Positions 41,600-53,311 of a stretch of 64,000 nt of DNA are shown here, in pieces. The DNA lies in the NCBI GenBank assembly GCA_034387635.1, contig JAOANU010000002.1:62001-126000 (forward strand), read 5' to 3'. The DNA comes from Rhodosporidiobolus odoratus. Its lineage: Eukaryota; Basidiomycota; Microbotryomycetes; Sporidiobolales; Sporidiobolaceae. Below the pieces are notes generated by a model, which had not been told where the DNA came from, did no database searches, and was given only the letters and a program-made list of their open reading frames with translations. Both the position numbers and the translations under genes were made by a program. Each line of letters starts with the position of its first letter. Position 1 is the first letter of the stretch.

Positions 41600-44500
41600 A
41601 TGCTGGATCGCACTCAACAGCGGTAAGCACGCCTCCGACCAGGCCATGCACATTCGGGACTGACCCTGGATCTCCTCTACAGCCTCGTCCACTTTGAATC
41701 ACTCCTTCAGCCTCGAGACCCATCGACTTCACCTCGACTAGGAGGTTCCAGCACCCCTCACCCTCTGCCAGACGCTCAACAGGGCACACAGGCAAGAGAA
41801 CGAGACAGGCAGCATCAACTGAGGCAGGCTAGCTGGCAGGGTGCGCAGCTCCCACCTCCCTTCGTTCCCTTCACCCCTCCCCACCCAGGTGAGCTGACGT
41901 CCTCCATCGGTCGTCCATCAACAGGCATTCCCGACGCTCCCCTGCACCTCCGTCCAGCAGTCTACCGCTCCCTCCTCTCCCTCCCCACTTGCCCTTCCGC
42001 CTCGCAGCAGTACTCGTCCTTCCTCTCCGAAATCTCCTCTCGCATCTCGTCACTCCCGCCTCCGTCACCTGCCACGACCCCGGAACGATACGACAAGCTT
42101 CTACGCGAGATCCAACGGGACGTTGAGAGGACGTTTGGAGGGTTGGCTTGGTTTGCTGCGCCGCCGGACCAGAGAGACTTTAAGGCCACGGCAGATGGAG
42201 ACGAGCAAGATGCACTCTGGACGCGTATCCGACTGCTGGATGAGGCGGATCAGGCTCAGTCGGAAGAATTGGCCCGGCGGGAAAAGGAAAAGACGCGGGA
42301 ACAGGCACTGCAGGCTGCAGATGCCTCGCCTTCAACGCCTTCACCGACCTTCGAGACGACGTCTGGTACGGCAGAGTCCGCGACTGGCGCGGCATCTTCG
42401 AACGAGACTACCCCAAAGTCCCCTCCGACGCCTTCACCTCGCTCCCGACGACCTCAGACTCGACAAGACATCCTCCTACGCCCTCTCTTCGTCTATGCCT
42501 TCCTCAATCCTGGCGTCTCTTATGTACAGGGGATGAGCTACCTCGCCGCCATCCTCTTTTTCGTCTTTTCTTCCCCCTCGACTGCCTCTTCCGCTGCCGC
42601 TCCCTCCGACTCCGACAGTACGAACCCCGAATTCGAAGCCGAGTCAGACCACCTCGAACCCGAAGCCCTGACCTTCTTCGCCCTCGGCGCCCTCCTCTCA
42701 CAACTCCGCGACCTGTATACCCCAACCCTAGACGGGACCTCCTCCCCTCGCCTCCTTCCCTCTGCTTCCTCCTCTCACCACCCAAACTCGCACAACCGCG
42801 GTGGAAGTGCCAGCACCCTCCCTACCGGTCTCGGCGCGACCGTGGCAAGGTTCAATGCATTGTTGATGGTTATGGATCCGAGGGTAGCTGAGGCGCTAGA
42901 TAGGAAGGGGGTTAGAGTTGAGGGGTTGGTGATGAGATGGTGGACTACTATGTTTGCGAATGAGGTCAGATCCAGTGCTTCTTTTGTATGTGTAGTCTCA
43001 GCTGACTCTTGACGATGCTTGCTTCACAGTTTCACCTGCCAGACGTAGTTCGGATCTGGGAGTGCGCTCTGTCTTTCCTCCATCTCACCCCTACCCCACA
43101 CCTCTCGTTCTCATCTCAACGTTCCTACTGACCCACTCCCATGCCCGCAGCCGCCTCCTTTCCCTCTACCCCGCTGACGGCGACTCCCAAGCCGGCGAAG
43201 CGCTCTCTCCCCTTCTCGGTCACTTGATTGACCTCGGATTGGCGGTAGTGCTGCTCGAAAAGCAAAAGATCGTATCACCCTACGCTGTTTGTCCTTTCTC
43301 ACATGCTCTGTCCCTCTGCTTCCTAAGCTGACACTTCTTGTTGAGCCGAGCAGCGCCTCCCCGAAATCCTTACCGCCCTTCAAGCCCCCGCACTCAACGC
43401 CCCTGGCGCCGACATCGACCGCCTCCTCCGCACAGCCTGGGATGTCCGCGAGCGCCGACTCGGTCGGAGCAAGCCCACCGTCACCCACACCAGAACCTCG
43501 AGCATCTCATCCGACCTGTCCCTCTCCAGGTCTCCTAGCGTTTTTGCCGGCTTTGGCAAAAAGCTTTTCGGTGCTGCCGCCGCCGCCGCCGCCGCTTCTT
43601 CTTCGTCTTCTCCTTCTTCGACTCTGCAGCGAAAGGACAGTTCCAGCGGTGTCGCCCCTTCCGACGTGGCCGAATTCGAGCTCAATGCCGGTTCGGTGGA
43701 CGATCGCTCTTCCTCGGTTGCAGGGAGCGACGTGTCTTTCTCCCGTCCGCGGTTTGGAAGTCTCGCCTTTTCTTCCCCGAGGACTTCGCAGGACTTGTCG
43801 TCGTTGTCGAGTAACTTTACCGTTATCGAGGGGAAGGTGCTTCCTCCCCCACCGGCGAGGATCGATGAATACCACCACCACCACCAACAGCAACAGCCAC
43901 AGCCACAGCAACACGCTACGATCGCGTCACTCATTGAGGAGGAACTCGCAGCTGATCGGGGGTTACAGTCTCCTGATCCGGATCAGTACGGCGTGGAGGA
44001 CGAAGACGAGGAGGATGCCGAAGCGACCCCCGAGGGGGATGAGGGCAACCCGTCCTCGTCTTTCGCTCAAAAAGCAGTTTCAAGCTGGGGCGGTCTCAAA
44101 TCCTCCTTGACCCGCTTCGCCTCCTCCGACACGGCCGCTCAACTTCAGAAACGTGCCACAAACCTCCAACTAGCCGCCGCCGCCTCTGCCTCCTCCGCTC
44201 AAACTCGCTTGCAAGATTTCCAATCCTCCGACACGGCCGCGGCGTTGTACAGAGCCCAGACGAACGCGCAGGTCAAGGCTCAGATGTTGGCGGAGCAGGT
44301 TCAGAGGGATGCGGCCTTGTCGGAGAGGATGATCAAGTTGAGGGAGGCGGCTCAGGGGGCGGGGGGCAGGTTGATGGCTACGGGGGCGAGTGAACGGGGC
44401 GAGAGAGGAGGGGGAGGTGCGGGAAAGCCGAGGGAAACTCCGTTTACGCCACCTGGGACGAGGGGAGCGACGGTCTCACCTTTGGGTTCGCCTAGGTTGA

Positions 44501-46014
44501 GCGCGACGGGTTCTTCGGTGGATCTGGGAAGAGGAGGTGTGGGGTCGAATCATGGACCTAAACCGCTTCTTTTGTCTGGATCGGCGAGGAAAGCGGAGAA
44601 CAGGTCGGACGAGACGACGAGTGAGACGTCGTCGAGGAGGTCTTCGATGAATAACTGGGGGGCTAGGTCGCCGTCTCTTTCGCCCGTCATCGCTCGGACT
44701 CTCCCTCTACTTTCTCCTCCCGATCTCTCGATCCCCCCGCTCTCGAGGTCATCCTCTCGAGGCTCGCATGGACGGTCGGCCTCGCACTTCGATACGCCAA
44801 CTCGTGTGAACGGGACCGTCGCCGTTGGCGCAGGAGCGTTCCGACCTCGTTCATCTTCGGTTGCACAGAACAGTCACTACCACTACCCACCCGCGTTGCA
44901 GTTACAAGACGAAGACAGTCCCATCACTTCCTCTCGGATTCGCGAAGCATCGTCCACTTCGACCCTCCGGCGTGGGGTCAACACTTCTTCGACTTCGACC
45001 GCCACGAGGGGCGATGCCTCTTCCCCCACGGGCTCTCGCGCACTACCTAGCGGGAGAGGGTGGCAACTCTCTGACGCGCCGATCCGACCTCGTCTAGGAG
45101 AAGGAGGTGGGGCCGGAGAAGAAGAGGACCTCCCTCCGCTAGAGGTCGGGTTTGACCCCTCTCGGATTAGCGAGAGTCTGGAACCGGTCAGAGAGGTAGG
45201 GTTGGCGGAAGGGGCGGAGGTTATCGCCAAGGTCAAGATGGCGGGGTTGTCGTTGCATGAAGCGGAGGAAGAGGAGGGAGGGAGGACAAGGGAGGATGAG
45301 CCGTTCAGTCCTCCGTCTTCGCAGCCGCAGGATCGAGAGGCGCCTTTCTCCCCTCCGGCGCCAATGCCGGAGGAAACCGGGTTCTCACCACCGCCGCAGG
45401 ATGAACCTTTGTTCCCGCCTAAAGCCGAAAAAGAACCCTTCTCTCCACCACTCGACGCCCTCCCACCTCGCCGTTCTTCACTCAACGCTTCCACCTCTCA
45501 CCCGCCAGCCCGTACCTCTTCCCTAACCTCTACCTCCCATTCCACCTCATCCGACCTTGCCCCCTCGCTCTCCATCTCAACCGTAACCTCAACTTCTACC
45601 TCCTCGGCCCCTACATCCGACACCGAAACTCCGACCCCCCTCTCCACCTCCACCTCGACCGGTCCCTCCCTCTCGCGCTCCAAAATCGTCCGTCGTCCGC
45701 CGGCTCAACGAAAACGCACCTCCAAGTCTTCCATCTCTGTCGACTCGAACGCTGGGTCGATGGGCCCTGGGGCGAGTGGATCGGTGGGTATGTCAGGTCC
45801 GAAGGCGATGAGAGTGGCCAGTGAGTTTTTGACGAGGTCGGGTTCAGGAGCGGGGAGGAACGAGCTTGAAGGAGGACCAGGTGGGGTCAGTAGGCGAAGT
45901 TCGCACAGGAAGAGGCTGAGTGGAGGAGCAAACAATAAGAGGGTAAGCAGGAGTGAGTTTGATGAGAATGACTTTCTGGAGGCGTATGGGGGAGGAGGTG
46001 AGGCGGAGCAGTAG
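41600..46014 (+). CDS. TBC-domain Rab GTPase-activating protein with long disordered tail
   Basis: TBC proteins stimulate GTP hydrolysis by Rab GTPases and so control membrane traffic. The tentative start at 41600 gives MLDRTQQR joined to LVHFESLLQP. The domain opens GIPDAPLHLRPAVYRSLLSL. The arginine-finger motif is EIQRDVERTFGGL and the glutamine-finger motif is GVSYVQGMSYLAAILFF, so both catalytic residues are present. Between them lies an insertion of about 100 residues, and another polar insertion precedes MVMDPRVAEAL and LVMRWWTTMFANEFHLPDVV, joined to RIWDRLLSLYP. After the domain come about 850 disordered residues. They include an Ala run near 43575, a His/Gln run (43870-43915), a doubled F-x-SSDTAA helix motif (44125-44260) and a series of PF(S/T)PP motifs (44440-45465). 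The target Rab is unknown. Confidence 0.87.
45292..45465 (+). repeat. Tandem E-x-P-F-S-P-P motif array in the TBC protein tail
   Basis: Within about 58 codons there are five related copies: EPFSPPSS, APFSPPAP, TGFSPPPQ, EPLFPPKA and EPFSPPLD, with a sixth outlying copy ETPFTPPGT at about 44440. They are spaced 10-15 residues apart by acidic linkers. This is a protein-level repeat and not a DNA repeat, since the codons differ. It looks like a multivalent docking or phosphorylation array. Confidence 0.8.
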
Positions 46015-46244
46015 ACGGATAAGGAGGGAGGAACGGAGGGAAAGTACCGGGCAGTACGTAGGATTATGGGGATTCTGATGTAGCGTTGTTTAATCGCGTT
46101 GCCCCTTCTTTTCCGTCATGTTCGTTCTTTGCAGTATTCGTTTCTCTCCGCTCGCTTAGTTCTAGCTACCGGGAGTGTAGTACAGACACTATCATTGCCC
46201 ATTGGATGTGCCGTCTACACTACGAGAGAGCAAGTCGACTATGC

Positions 46245-47110
46245 CTACTGCTTCTGTGGCACTACAGCTTGCGCCGCTGTCCAAACTTCCTTCAAGTCGT
46301 CAAGTCGAGGCAAGATGGTCTGCCATAGCGGAAGGGTGTAAGCTGTGCTGCCACACCGGATCAAGGACGCACTCACAGGGAAGACCACCTCGACCTTCTT
46401 CTCGCCCTTGTTCTCCATTATCGCCGCCAGATAATGTGTTCCTGCGCAGTCCTCCAGAGCTTCGCCAAGTACGACCTTTTGCAGCTGAGACGACGAGATC
46501 AAGCGTGCGGAGCGCATGAGGGGAAGGGAGTGTAGGGCGGAGGAGAAGGGGAAGAGGGTGTAGGGGATGTTGCGGGCGGTGGAGAGTTGGAGGCCGAGGG
46601 TGGGGTGGATCAGAAGTGCTTCTACGGGTTGACGAAAAATGGACAAATCAGTACGACTGGAGAGGCAAGAAAACGAGGATGTGGGAATTCATGAGGAAAA
46701 GGCGACAGGCTCCGTCAACTGGCACCCAGAGCGGTCGCTGTGCGCCATCGTTTGTCGGAATCAGCTTCCGCTTGCGGCTATTGCGGCTACAAGGGGTAAA
46801 AGTAGCGTTGTTTGGGACATCAATGAGGGTTTGCGAACCTTCAAGGCGTAAACTCGTCCACACCATGCCCAGAAGCATCACTCCGGCTGTAATAGCCAGC
46901 GCCTCTCGTCTCTGTGAGCTGAAGAATGGTCAGCAGCGGGAGTGAATTGTACTGTGAACGAGGTACGAGGCGTACCAAACCTCGAAAGACGAAGACGGCA
47001 GCGAGCGACGATATAGCGAGCGGGAGGTTGAGCGAGGCTGGGACTGTTTGCGCCGTGTACGTAGTGGTCCCAGTCGCGTCTTGAGTACGCTTAAATCTGT
47101 ATTGAGTCAT
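46245..47110 (-). CDS. GPI15: GPI-GlcNAc transferase subunit PIG-H / Gpi15
   Basis: PIG-H is part of the ER complex that makes the first GPI-anchor intermediate, GlcNAc-PI. The start at 47110 gives MTQYRFKRTQDATG. Two hydrophobic segments follow: LNLPLAISSLAAVFVFRG, and after an intron AITAGVMLLGMVWTSLRL. The PIG-H domain starts VEALLIHPTLGLQLSTAR and continues RLISSSQLQKVVLGEALED, the place of the family's FIP...I.D..INE. HYLAAIMENKGEKKVEVVFP follows, and after a last intron TLPLWQTILPRLDDLKEVW, matching the family's VVF...PRL..L..V end. The conserved Asn-Glu is Gly-Glu here. Length (about 210 residues) fits the family. The same strand and close spacing to the next gene do not imply linked function. 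Confidence 0.83.
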
Positions 47111-47478
47111 ATCGACGGGTGCTGTAAGGGGAAAACGAAGGCAAGGGGAACTTGTTCCCCTGGCTTCGAGTTGACACGCGCTCTATTTGTCCATGTACAC
47201 CGGCTTAGGATGGTCACACGCTGCGTGGCCGCCAGAGACTGCCGTGTTCGTGCCCTTACAACGAAGTGAGATGGGGATCGCCGGAGAGACGACTCAGAAA
47301 ACCGAATGAAGCGAAAACAGCAGAAAAGTAAAGAAAGCCCAAACGCGAACCCATTGAACAGAGTAAGCACACTTTGCACCAGTAAGCTACCACCTTCAAC
47401 GAGAACCCCAGACAAGAACATCGGAACAAGCGAACTTTTCTCCTTCCCTGTCTTCATCAAGCACTTTTCCTTCCCCAC
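47111..47478. other. Intergenic region between GPI15 and the F-box gene
   Basis: It holds the GPI15 promoter (both flanking genes are on the minus strand) and the 3' end of the F-box gene. No coding pattern was seen. Confidence 0.45.
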
Positions 47479-50450
47479 CTAAGCACCGTCACGCAAGGTT
47501 TGAGCTTGCGAGGAAGAGCCAGCATTGGTCGTACTATCCTTCTGCGAACCGGCAGTGGGCGGTGAGACCTGAGAGGGACCACCCTCCGGCTTGGGAGGAA
47601 TGGGAGGAGGAAAGGGTTTCGCCAGCTTTAGAGGAATAACCCCGGGAAGACGCAAGGTTGCGCCGCGATGCTTGCAGAAGATATGCTGAATCTATTGAAG
47701 CCAAAGGGAAGCGGTCGGTTGGGTTGGCGGCGTTGCGGAAGTTTTTTTACATGGAGACAAGGTGCACGCCAGGGAGGAGGGAAAGCACGGCGTACCATTT
47801 CCTCCCAGTGCAAGGGCGCGGAACTCTGCGAGCACCAGCCGCATTTCCACGTGCGACCCTGCGCTCCGAGCTTCTCCAGAGCTTCTGCAACACCTGCTTG
47901 CGCCGTCAACCCGACCAGCTTGAGAGCCTGCTCAATCGTCCACATCCACGACTTGTCCACCCAGGTGCCAATAGCCCGGCCCTGTTGAAGGTACATGTTC
48001 AAGGGCTCGTCCGCGTAGCCGTGAGCTTCAGCTTTGTGCAGGCGGAAGTCGAAGTAAGTAAAGAAGCGCTGATCCTGCTTGAGGTCGAAGCAGGAGCGGC
48101 AGCCCAACTGGAAGACGAAGGGGGAGAAGAACGAGGCTTGCTGGTCGTGCGAAAGAGAAGTTGCGATTTTGACGACGGAGAGAAGGTCGGCACTCGTTAT
48201 CTTTGAAGCGACGGAAGTCTCGGCAAGGAGACAGGCGTAGTTGGATGCAATGACGGAGTCTTCGGCGTCGAGGTCTGCTTGAACGTAGGCTTTGAGGCTT
48301 GCGCGGTACCCAGCACTCGTCTCGTCGCCAGCATGAGCTGCGCTGAGCTCCTCCATCTTGCCATCGTGCGCGCCTAAGGCGGGAACCAGTTTGACTTCTT
48401 CGGCGCGACGCTTCTTCGCTACCTCAGCAGCCGCACAAGCGCGCGCTACCTCAGCAGCACGACGAGCTTGTTCCTGCTGCTCGTGTACGCGTTGGCGTTC
48501 CTCCGCCCCGGCGTCCCAGAGACGTTGGCGTTCTTCCTCTGCGGTTCTGCGACGGCGTTCGTCCTGCAATCGGAGTGAGCGTTGCTCGTCGGCATAGGCG
48601 ATTAGCTCGGGAGAAATGCGCCTCCAGACTAGTCGATACGAAGCAGATCAGCCGAGACTCAACAGAAGGGAAAGAAATCGTGCTTACTAGCATCGGTGAG
48701 AACGCGTGGCTGGTAGATAAGGCTCGAGATCTTCGGCTCGTACTGCTGCTTCCTGAGAAATCGGCCAGAGAACGGGAGAAGCCTGCGACGTACAGTGCGA
48801 GAGGTCAATCAGGTTTTATGAGATTGACATTGGAAACTCACTCGTCGCTCGAATAACCGAGATCCTCTAGCTTGCGGTAGATCCTGCGAGTCAGAGAGTC
48901 AGAGAGGGCTCAGGCTACGCCTGTGATGCTCGCGGAAGACGCACGCTTGTTCGCGACTCGCTTCTGCTGCCTGCACGGCCGAGGATCGGCGTTGCTGCTC
49001 GCGTTCGGCCCAGTGGCGGAGTTTGACGGCGTCCTGCAGCAGTGGGGACAAAGGCAGATCAGGTCAGTGGTTATGGCGTAGTGGTAAGCGATAGTAGGTG
49101 CTACAGCAAACCCTCATAAGCGCGCAGGTGATGAAAAGGTTCGACGCACCTCTTTCGCAGCGTGGACCAGGATGGCACGCTGCTGAGTGGCTTCAGCCAG
49201 GGCGACCTCATTTTTGCCGAAGCCCTTGATAGTCTGCTTGATGGCGAGGACAGAAGGGACGAAGACATGCCCTGCGAGGCACAGATTCAATGTCGTGCCA
49301 ACTGAGCAGCAGAAGGGACGTACTCTCGGCACTAGCGCCAACGGGAACAGCTGTAGCAGATATATACCGAAGTCAGACATTCGATGTGGCATTGGGTGCG
49401 AACCCAGAAAGATAGGATCGACGTACTAGCAGGGATACCCCAGGCCGCAATATACCCTTTGCTGGCTTGCACCGGAGTCAAGAGCGAATATAGGGGCTTG
49501 ACACTGTTCGTCAGGCATGTCACCCTATGTGTGGCTCGAGTACGCGCAGAATTGGGTTTACTTCGTGAGTTGACAGGGCTGTCGGGCGATAACGCGTTAA
49601 TAGTCTGCAAACAGGGGACAGCGGCAGAATACTGTACCTTGCAGAAGCGCATCTTCAGCTGATAGTCGAGAACAGCGCCGTTCGCTTTGTGACACATCTG
49701 CACAGCAGACCAATCAGCCGAACGCGCGAACGAAGGGGAAAAGACTTTAATGGCGAGGAAAGCTGCCTTACCATGCACTTTTTGTCGAACAAGAGCAGCA
49801 GCAGTTCCCTTGCAGTGATCGTCCCCGTAGTCGTGGCCGGGATTCCAGCCGCCTTACGAACTGCATGCCACACCTTCTCGGCGGAAGGAGCGCTTAGGGC
49901 TTGATGAAGAACCCTGTTCGTGCGGGAGAGGGCGACGAGGGTGACAGGTTCGACATAAGAGGCAACTGTATAGGAGCAGCTCGATGAAGGGTCACGGCGG
50001 AACAGCGGATTAGGAAGAAAAGACGGATGGACGCACTTTCGAGAAGCAAGTCGATCGGTAGTCCCGCGAAGGCGCCCAGCTTTCCCTTTTGACGTTTCTT
50101 GCTCCCTTGCTTGGCTTTATTTGGCTTCGTCGAACGGGGAACATGCTTTTTGCGTGGCTTCTTATAGGCCGGAGCGAAGTCTGCGAAGGAAGCCAGGCGG
50201 TGGAAATCAGATTTCCAGGCGGACTGATGGAGCAGGAAAGCATACCGTCATCATCCGTATCAGCCTCTGAGTCTGTCTGCAAGCTCCCGTCGCTCGCCTC
50301 GTCCTCCTCAACCATACCGAGCTGACTCCCACCGCTGGTCATCTCGAGGTCACTTCCGGCGCTGTCCGCATCGCGCGCGGACATGACAGTGCTTGAGGAG
50401 GCCCTTGAGTATCTTTGAGGAGCGCGGGCTGAGCGGCGAGGGCGATCCAT
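47479..50450 (-). CDS. F-box protein with coiled coil and C-terminal Cys/His cluster
   Basis: The start at 50450 gives MDRPRRSARAPQRYSR, then an acidic Ser/Asp-rich stretch and a Lys-rich nuclear-signal-like segment (KKPRKKHVPRSTKPNKAK). The F-box is AGLPIDLLLEVASYVEPVTL followed by VALSRTNRVLHQALSAPSA and VWHAVRKAAGIP, typical of the large basidiomycete F-box families that recruit targets to SCF ubiquitin ligases. A Cys pair follows (KKCMMCHKANG, with MRFCK). After several short exons comes a long charged coiled coil (48600-48370: RRRTAEEERQRL, RVHEQQEQARRAAEVARA), then a helical part with CRSCFDLKQDQRFFTYFDF. Near the end TWKCGWCSQSSAPLHWEEM, joined to IQHIFCKHRG, places C-x2-C and H/C/H in zinc-finger-like spacing. 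The end is Pro/Ser-rich. The target is unknown. Confidence 0.75.
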
Positions 50451-50790
50451 CCTTTCGCAGTGTGGTCTCGGAGGAAGGAAAGAGCAGGAAGCCAGGAAGG
50501 CCAAGAGAGCAGGCTCCGAGCACACGGACGATTGCCTCGCAGCGCTGACGGACGAGTAGACTGGTATGAAAAGAGCTCACTGGCGCAGACGCGAAGAGCG
50601 CGATGCACGTAACGCGAATGGCGAGGAAGGAAAAGAGGACAGCGAAACCAGAAAAGGCGAGCAGAGACAAAACCAAGCGTGTGTGATTGCGATAGAGAGA
50701 CTGCACAAAGGAAACAAGCAACAGTACAAAAGAGACGAAGCAGAGAAGACTATGTACGGATGAGCCCGGTCGACGGACTTGAGCGTGACT
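50451..50790. other. Intergenic region upstream of the F-box gene
   Basis: It contains the promoter of the F-box gene and the 3' end of the next minus-strand gene. No coding pattern was seen. Confidence 0.45.
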
Positions 50791-52576
50791 TCACCAGAAC
50801 CATCCCTTCTTCTTCGGCACAGGTTGCTCTTCCTCCTTCCCCTTACCTTTTCCATGCCCCACTTCGGCGGGACTTTCCTCCTGCACCTCTCCCATACTCT
50901 TCTCCGCCTCTTCCACCGCCCTCTCCACCTCTTCCTCTCCCTCCTTCCCGTCCTCCGCCTTACTCGCATTCGGCGCATCCTCAACCGCCCTCTCCGCCGT
51001 CTCCCACTTTTCCACCACCTTGGCATCCTTCATAACCCTCTGTTCATCCTCGGTCGGGGGAACTTCAGAGGTAGGGATCGGTTCGGCACGGACGTCGGAG
51101 GGGGAGTGGAGGATGGTGAAAGGGTAGAAGACTAGGAGGGTTTTGGAGGCGGGGTTGGGGTGAAGAAAGGAGGAGGGAGGAGTGCGAGTTTCTAACTCGG
51201 GGCTGTAGAGTGAAAGGTCTCAGTCGAGGCACACTGGTAGGAGAGCAAAAAGGAAAAGACGTGCCCGCCGACGATGCGCAGGACAGGGTTATCCGACGTC
51301 TTATACTCCATGAGCTTGGACTTGAAGGCGAGCTTCTTGAAGGCTTTGGCGAGCGCCTACACAACAAGTCAAAAATCGGTCAGATTGCTTCAAAGCAGAA
51401 GAGAGGAAGCGGACAGGACGCACCTTGTCAACCTTGGCATTGCCCGTCTCACACTTGAGCACCTTCTCCATCTCTATCCCCGTCACATCCACCTCCTCAA
51501 CCTTCCCCTCCTTCCTCGCCTTCTTCCTCCTCTCCTCTTCAGCCTTCTCAATTTCCTCGATAACCACTCCACCTTCGATCGCACCTCCCGCCGCACCCGC
51601 GCCTCCGCGAGTAGTGAGGTATCTTACCACATGCTGCTGTACCTTCTCCCTGCTGACATGCTCGCCTACAGCTTTCTTAGCAGCGTCCGCCAGGCGACCC
51701 TTGACTTGTCTCGCGCCTGGTAGCGAGGAGGCCTTTGCCACGAGGGCGGTAGCAGTTGCCGCAGTACCTACCGCCGCATCTCCCGCAGCAGCTGCTCCAG
51801 CTGCAATCGAGGAGCCGAAGGACGTGAGCGAGGCGAGGGCGGTTCCACCTGCTGCAACGGCGACGAGTGGGAGAGCGAGGAGCGAGGTGATAGCGATAGC
51901 GGGGCCTGTAACCGCGAGAATGGGCCAAGTGGTACTCCAGGGGGTGTAGGCAGTCGAGTCGGAGGTGAAGGGGCGGATCTCGAGGGAAAAGGGGAGATTG
52001 GCTGCGATTCAACGACATGGTCACTGAAGAGTATAAAGGCCAGGAGGGAAAGGATGGAGACGTACGGACACGGCGTTCAAAGGTCTCTTCGGGCTTGAGG
52101 ACCGTGTAGTACAGCGGGGCAACCTGAACGAGGGCGAGGTGAGGACATCGACGAGAGCGAGTGGGGAGAAAAAGGATCAGCAAGCTGGAACAGCGAGAGC
52201 CCGGTAGAATGAGACGCACCTGATTCAGCGACACATTCAGAGGTACGCTCGTCTCGTTCCGAACAGCCCACGCACATGCGCACCACGCCTCGGGTCCCTT
52301 GCTGCGCCACTGCTCCTTGCTCGTCTTTTGCAATTCAGCAACGCGGGATGTGGCAGTCGAGCTCGCGGCTGTCCATCCTGCCTTACTCGAGGTAGTGAGC
52401 TGATTGAACTTGTCTGCAGTAGCGGTGACGGCGGGATTGAGTGCGGATGACGAAGGAAGAAGAGAGGAGACTGAAGAGGGGAGTTTGGCGGCGAAAGAGT
52501 CGTAGGTGGTGTTCCAGGCTGGCTTGTCAGTTGTCTGCTCTTGCTGCTGTACTTCTTTGAGCTGTTCGACGGCCAT
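50791..52576 (-). CDS. Unrecognised protein with amphipathic N-terminus and central hydrophobic stretch
   Basis: No family was recognised. The start at 52576 reads MAVEQLKEVQQQEQTTDK. Residues 20-110 are Ser/Thr/Ala-rich and amphipathic (SSVSSLLPSSSALNPAVTAT; SSKAGWTAASSTATSRV). A beta-like segment WAVRNETSVPLNVSLNQV, then APLYYTVLKPEETFERRV, follows. Next comes a hydrophobic region of about 70 residues (WPILAVTGPAIAITSLLALP; LVAVAAGGTALASLTSFGSS; Ala/Gly-rich on), long enough for two membrane passes or a hairpin. The second half has DVTGIEMEKVLKCETGNAKV and KAFKKLAFKSKLMEYKTSDN, then LLVFYPFTILHSPSDVRA, and a long Glu-rich coiled tail ending VPKKKGWFW. Architecture suggests an organelle- or lipid-droplet-surface protein, but that is speculation. 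Five exons are joined with good splice sites. Confidence 0.7.
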
Positions 52577-53311
52577 AGTGAGTGTCACGAGGTGATTAAG
52601 AAGAAGGAACGACGTCGATCAACATTGCATGACGATGCTCTTGACAAGGCTGCTTCTCGCTCTTGAGCCGCCAGAGAGGAGTGCATTGCATTGTAGCCAC
52701 TCAGCCGCTCTACCTAGAGCTTCCCGTGCTACCGCTGTACTCCTACGACTTGAGTCCGACTTCTCCTCTCAGTCTCATCAGCAGCTGTCCACGCCGGCAC
52801 TCTACAGTACCCGGATCCGACTACGCTAAGCGCTACACATACCGAATCAGGACACCGCGTGGTATAGCCTCGCGAAACGGTCAAAGTGGTCGCATCACCC
52901 TTCGAAGAAGCACTGCTGCAGCTGATGAAGGCGCATCCCGGTCGCATGCGCAGGACAGTACGGTACAGGCGGGCGAGGGCGCAGACGACCCGCAGCTAGG
53001 TACTACCGTAGGCGCACGCGCGAACCGCCTGCCGCCCCCTCCACGGCGCCCACTCACTTCGGCGATATGCCCTTCCCGTGCCTGTGCGGGTTGGAGCACC
53101 TATTTCTATCCGTTGGTCCGCACGGAAAATAGACCGGGAGTCTTCTAGCAGTCGTGGATGTACCCGCGGGGGTACAAGCTGTCCTCCACGCTCGCCCAAG
53201 TTTCCCGTGCTGTCTGCTACCTAACTAGTCGGCGCTTTCTCGTATTCTTGCTTCGCCCTTCTGCACTATAGCTTTCTGCCTCCCTCTCGCCTATCAGCTC
53301 CTCCTCTCAAG
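52577..53311. other. Divergent intergenic region
   Basis: It lies between the unknown hydrophobic protein and the DAL5-type permease and should carry both promoters. The permease side is pyrimidine-rich (53225-53310). An inverted GTACCCGCGGGGGTAC lies at about 53160-53175. No gene was seen. Confidence 0.5.

Noticed and set aside
43289..44110. 273-codon plus-strand open frame over the TBC gene
   Set aside because: It is in the wrong phase relative to the spliced TBC frame and is made of Pro/Leu/Arg-rich shadow sequence.
49060..49120. Possible tRNA (GCGTAGTGGTAAGCG looks like a D-arm)
   Set aside because: No matching T-arm GTTCRANYC, anticodon stem or acceptor stem could be found, and it lies in an intron of the F-box gene.
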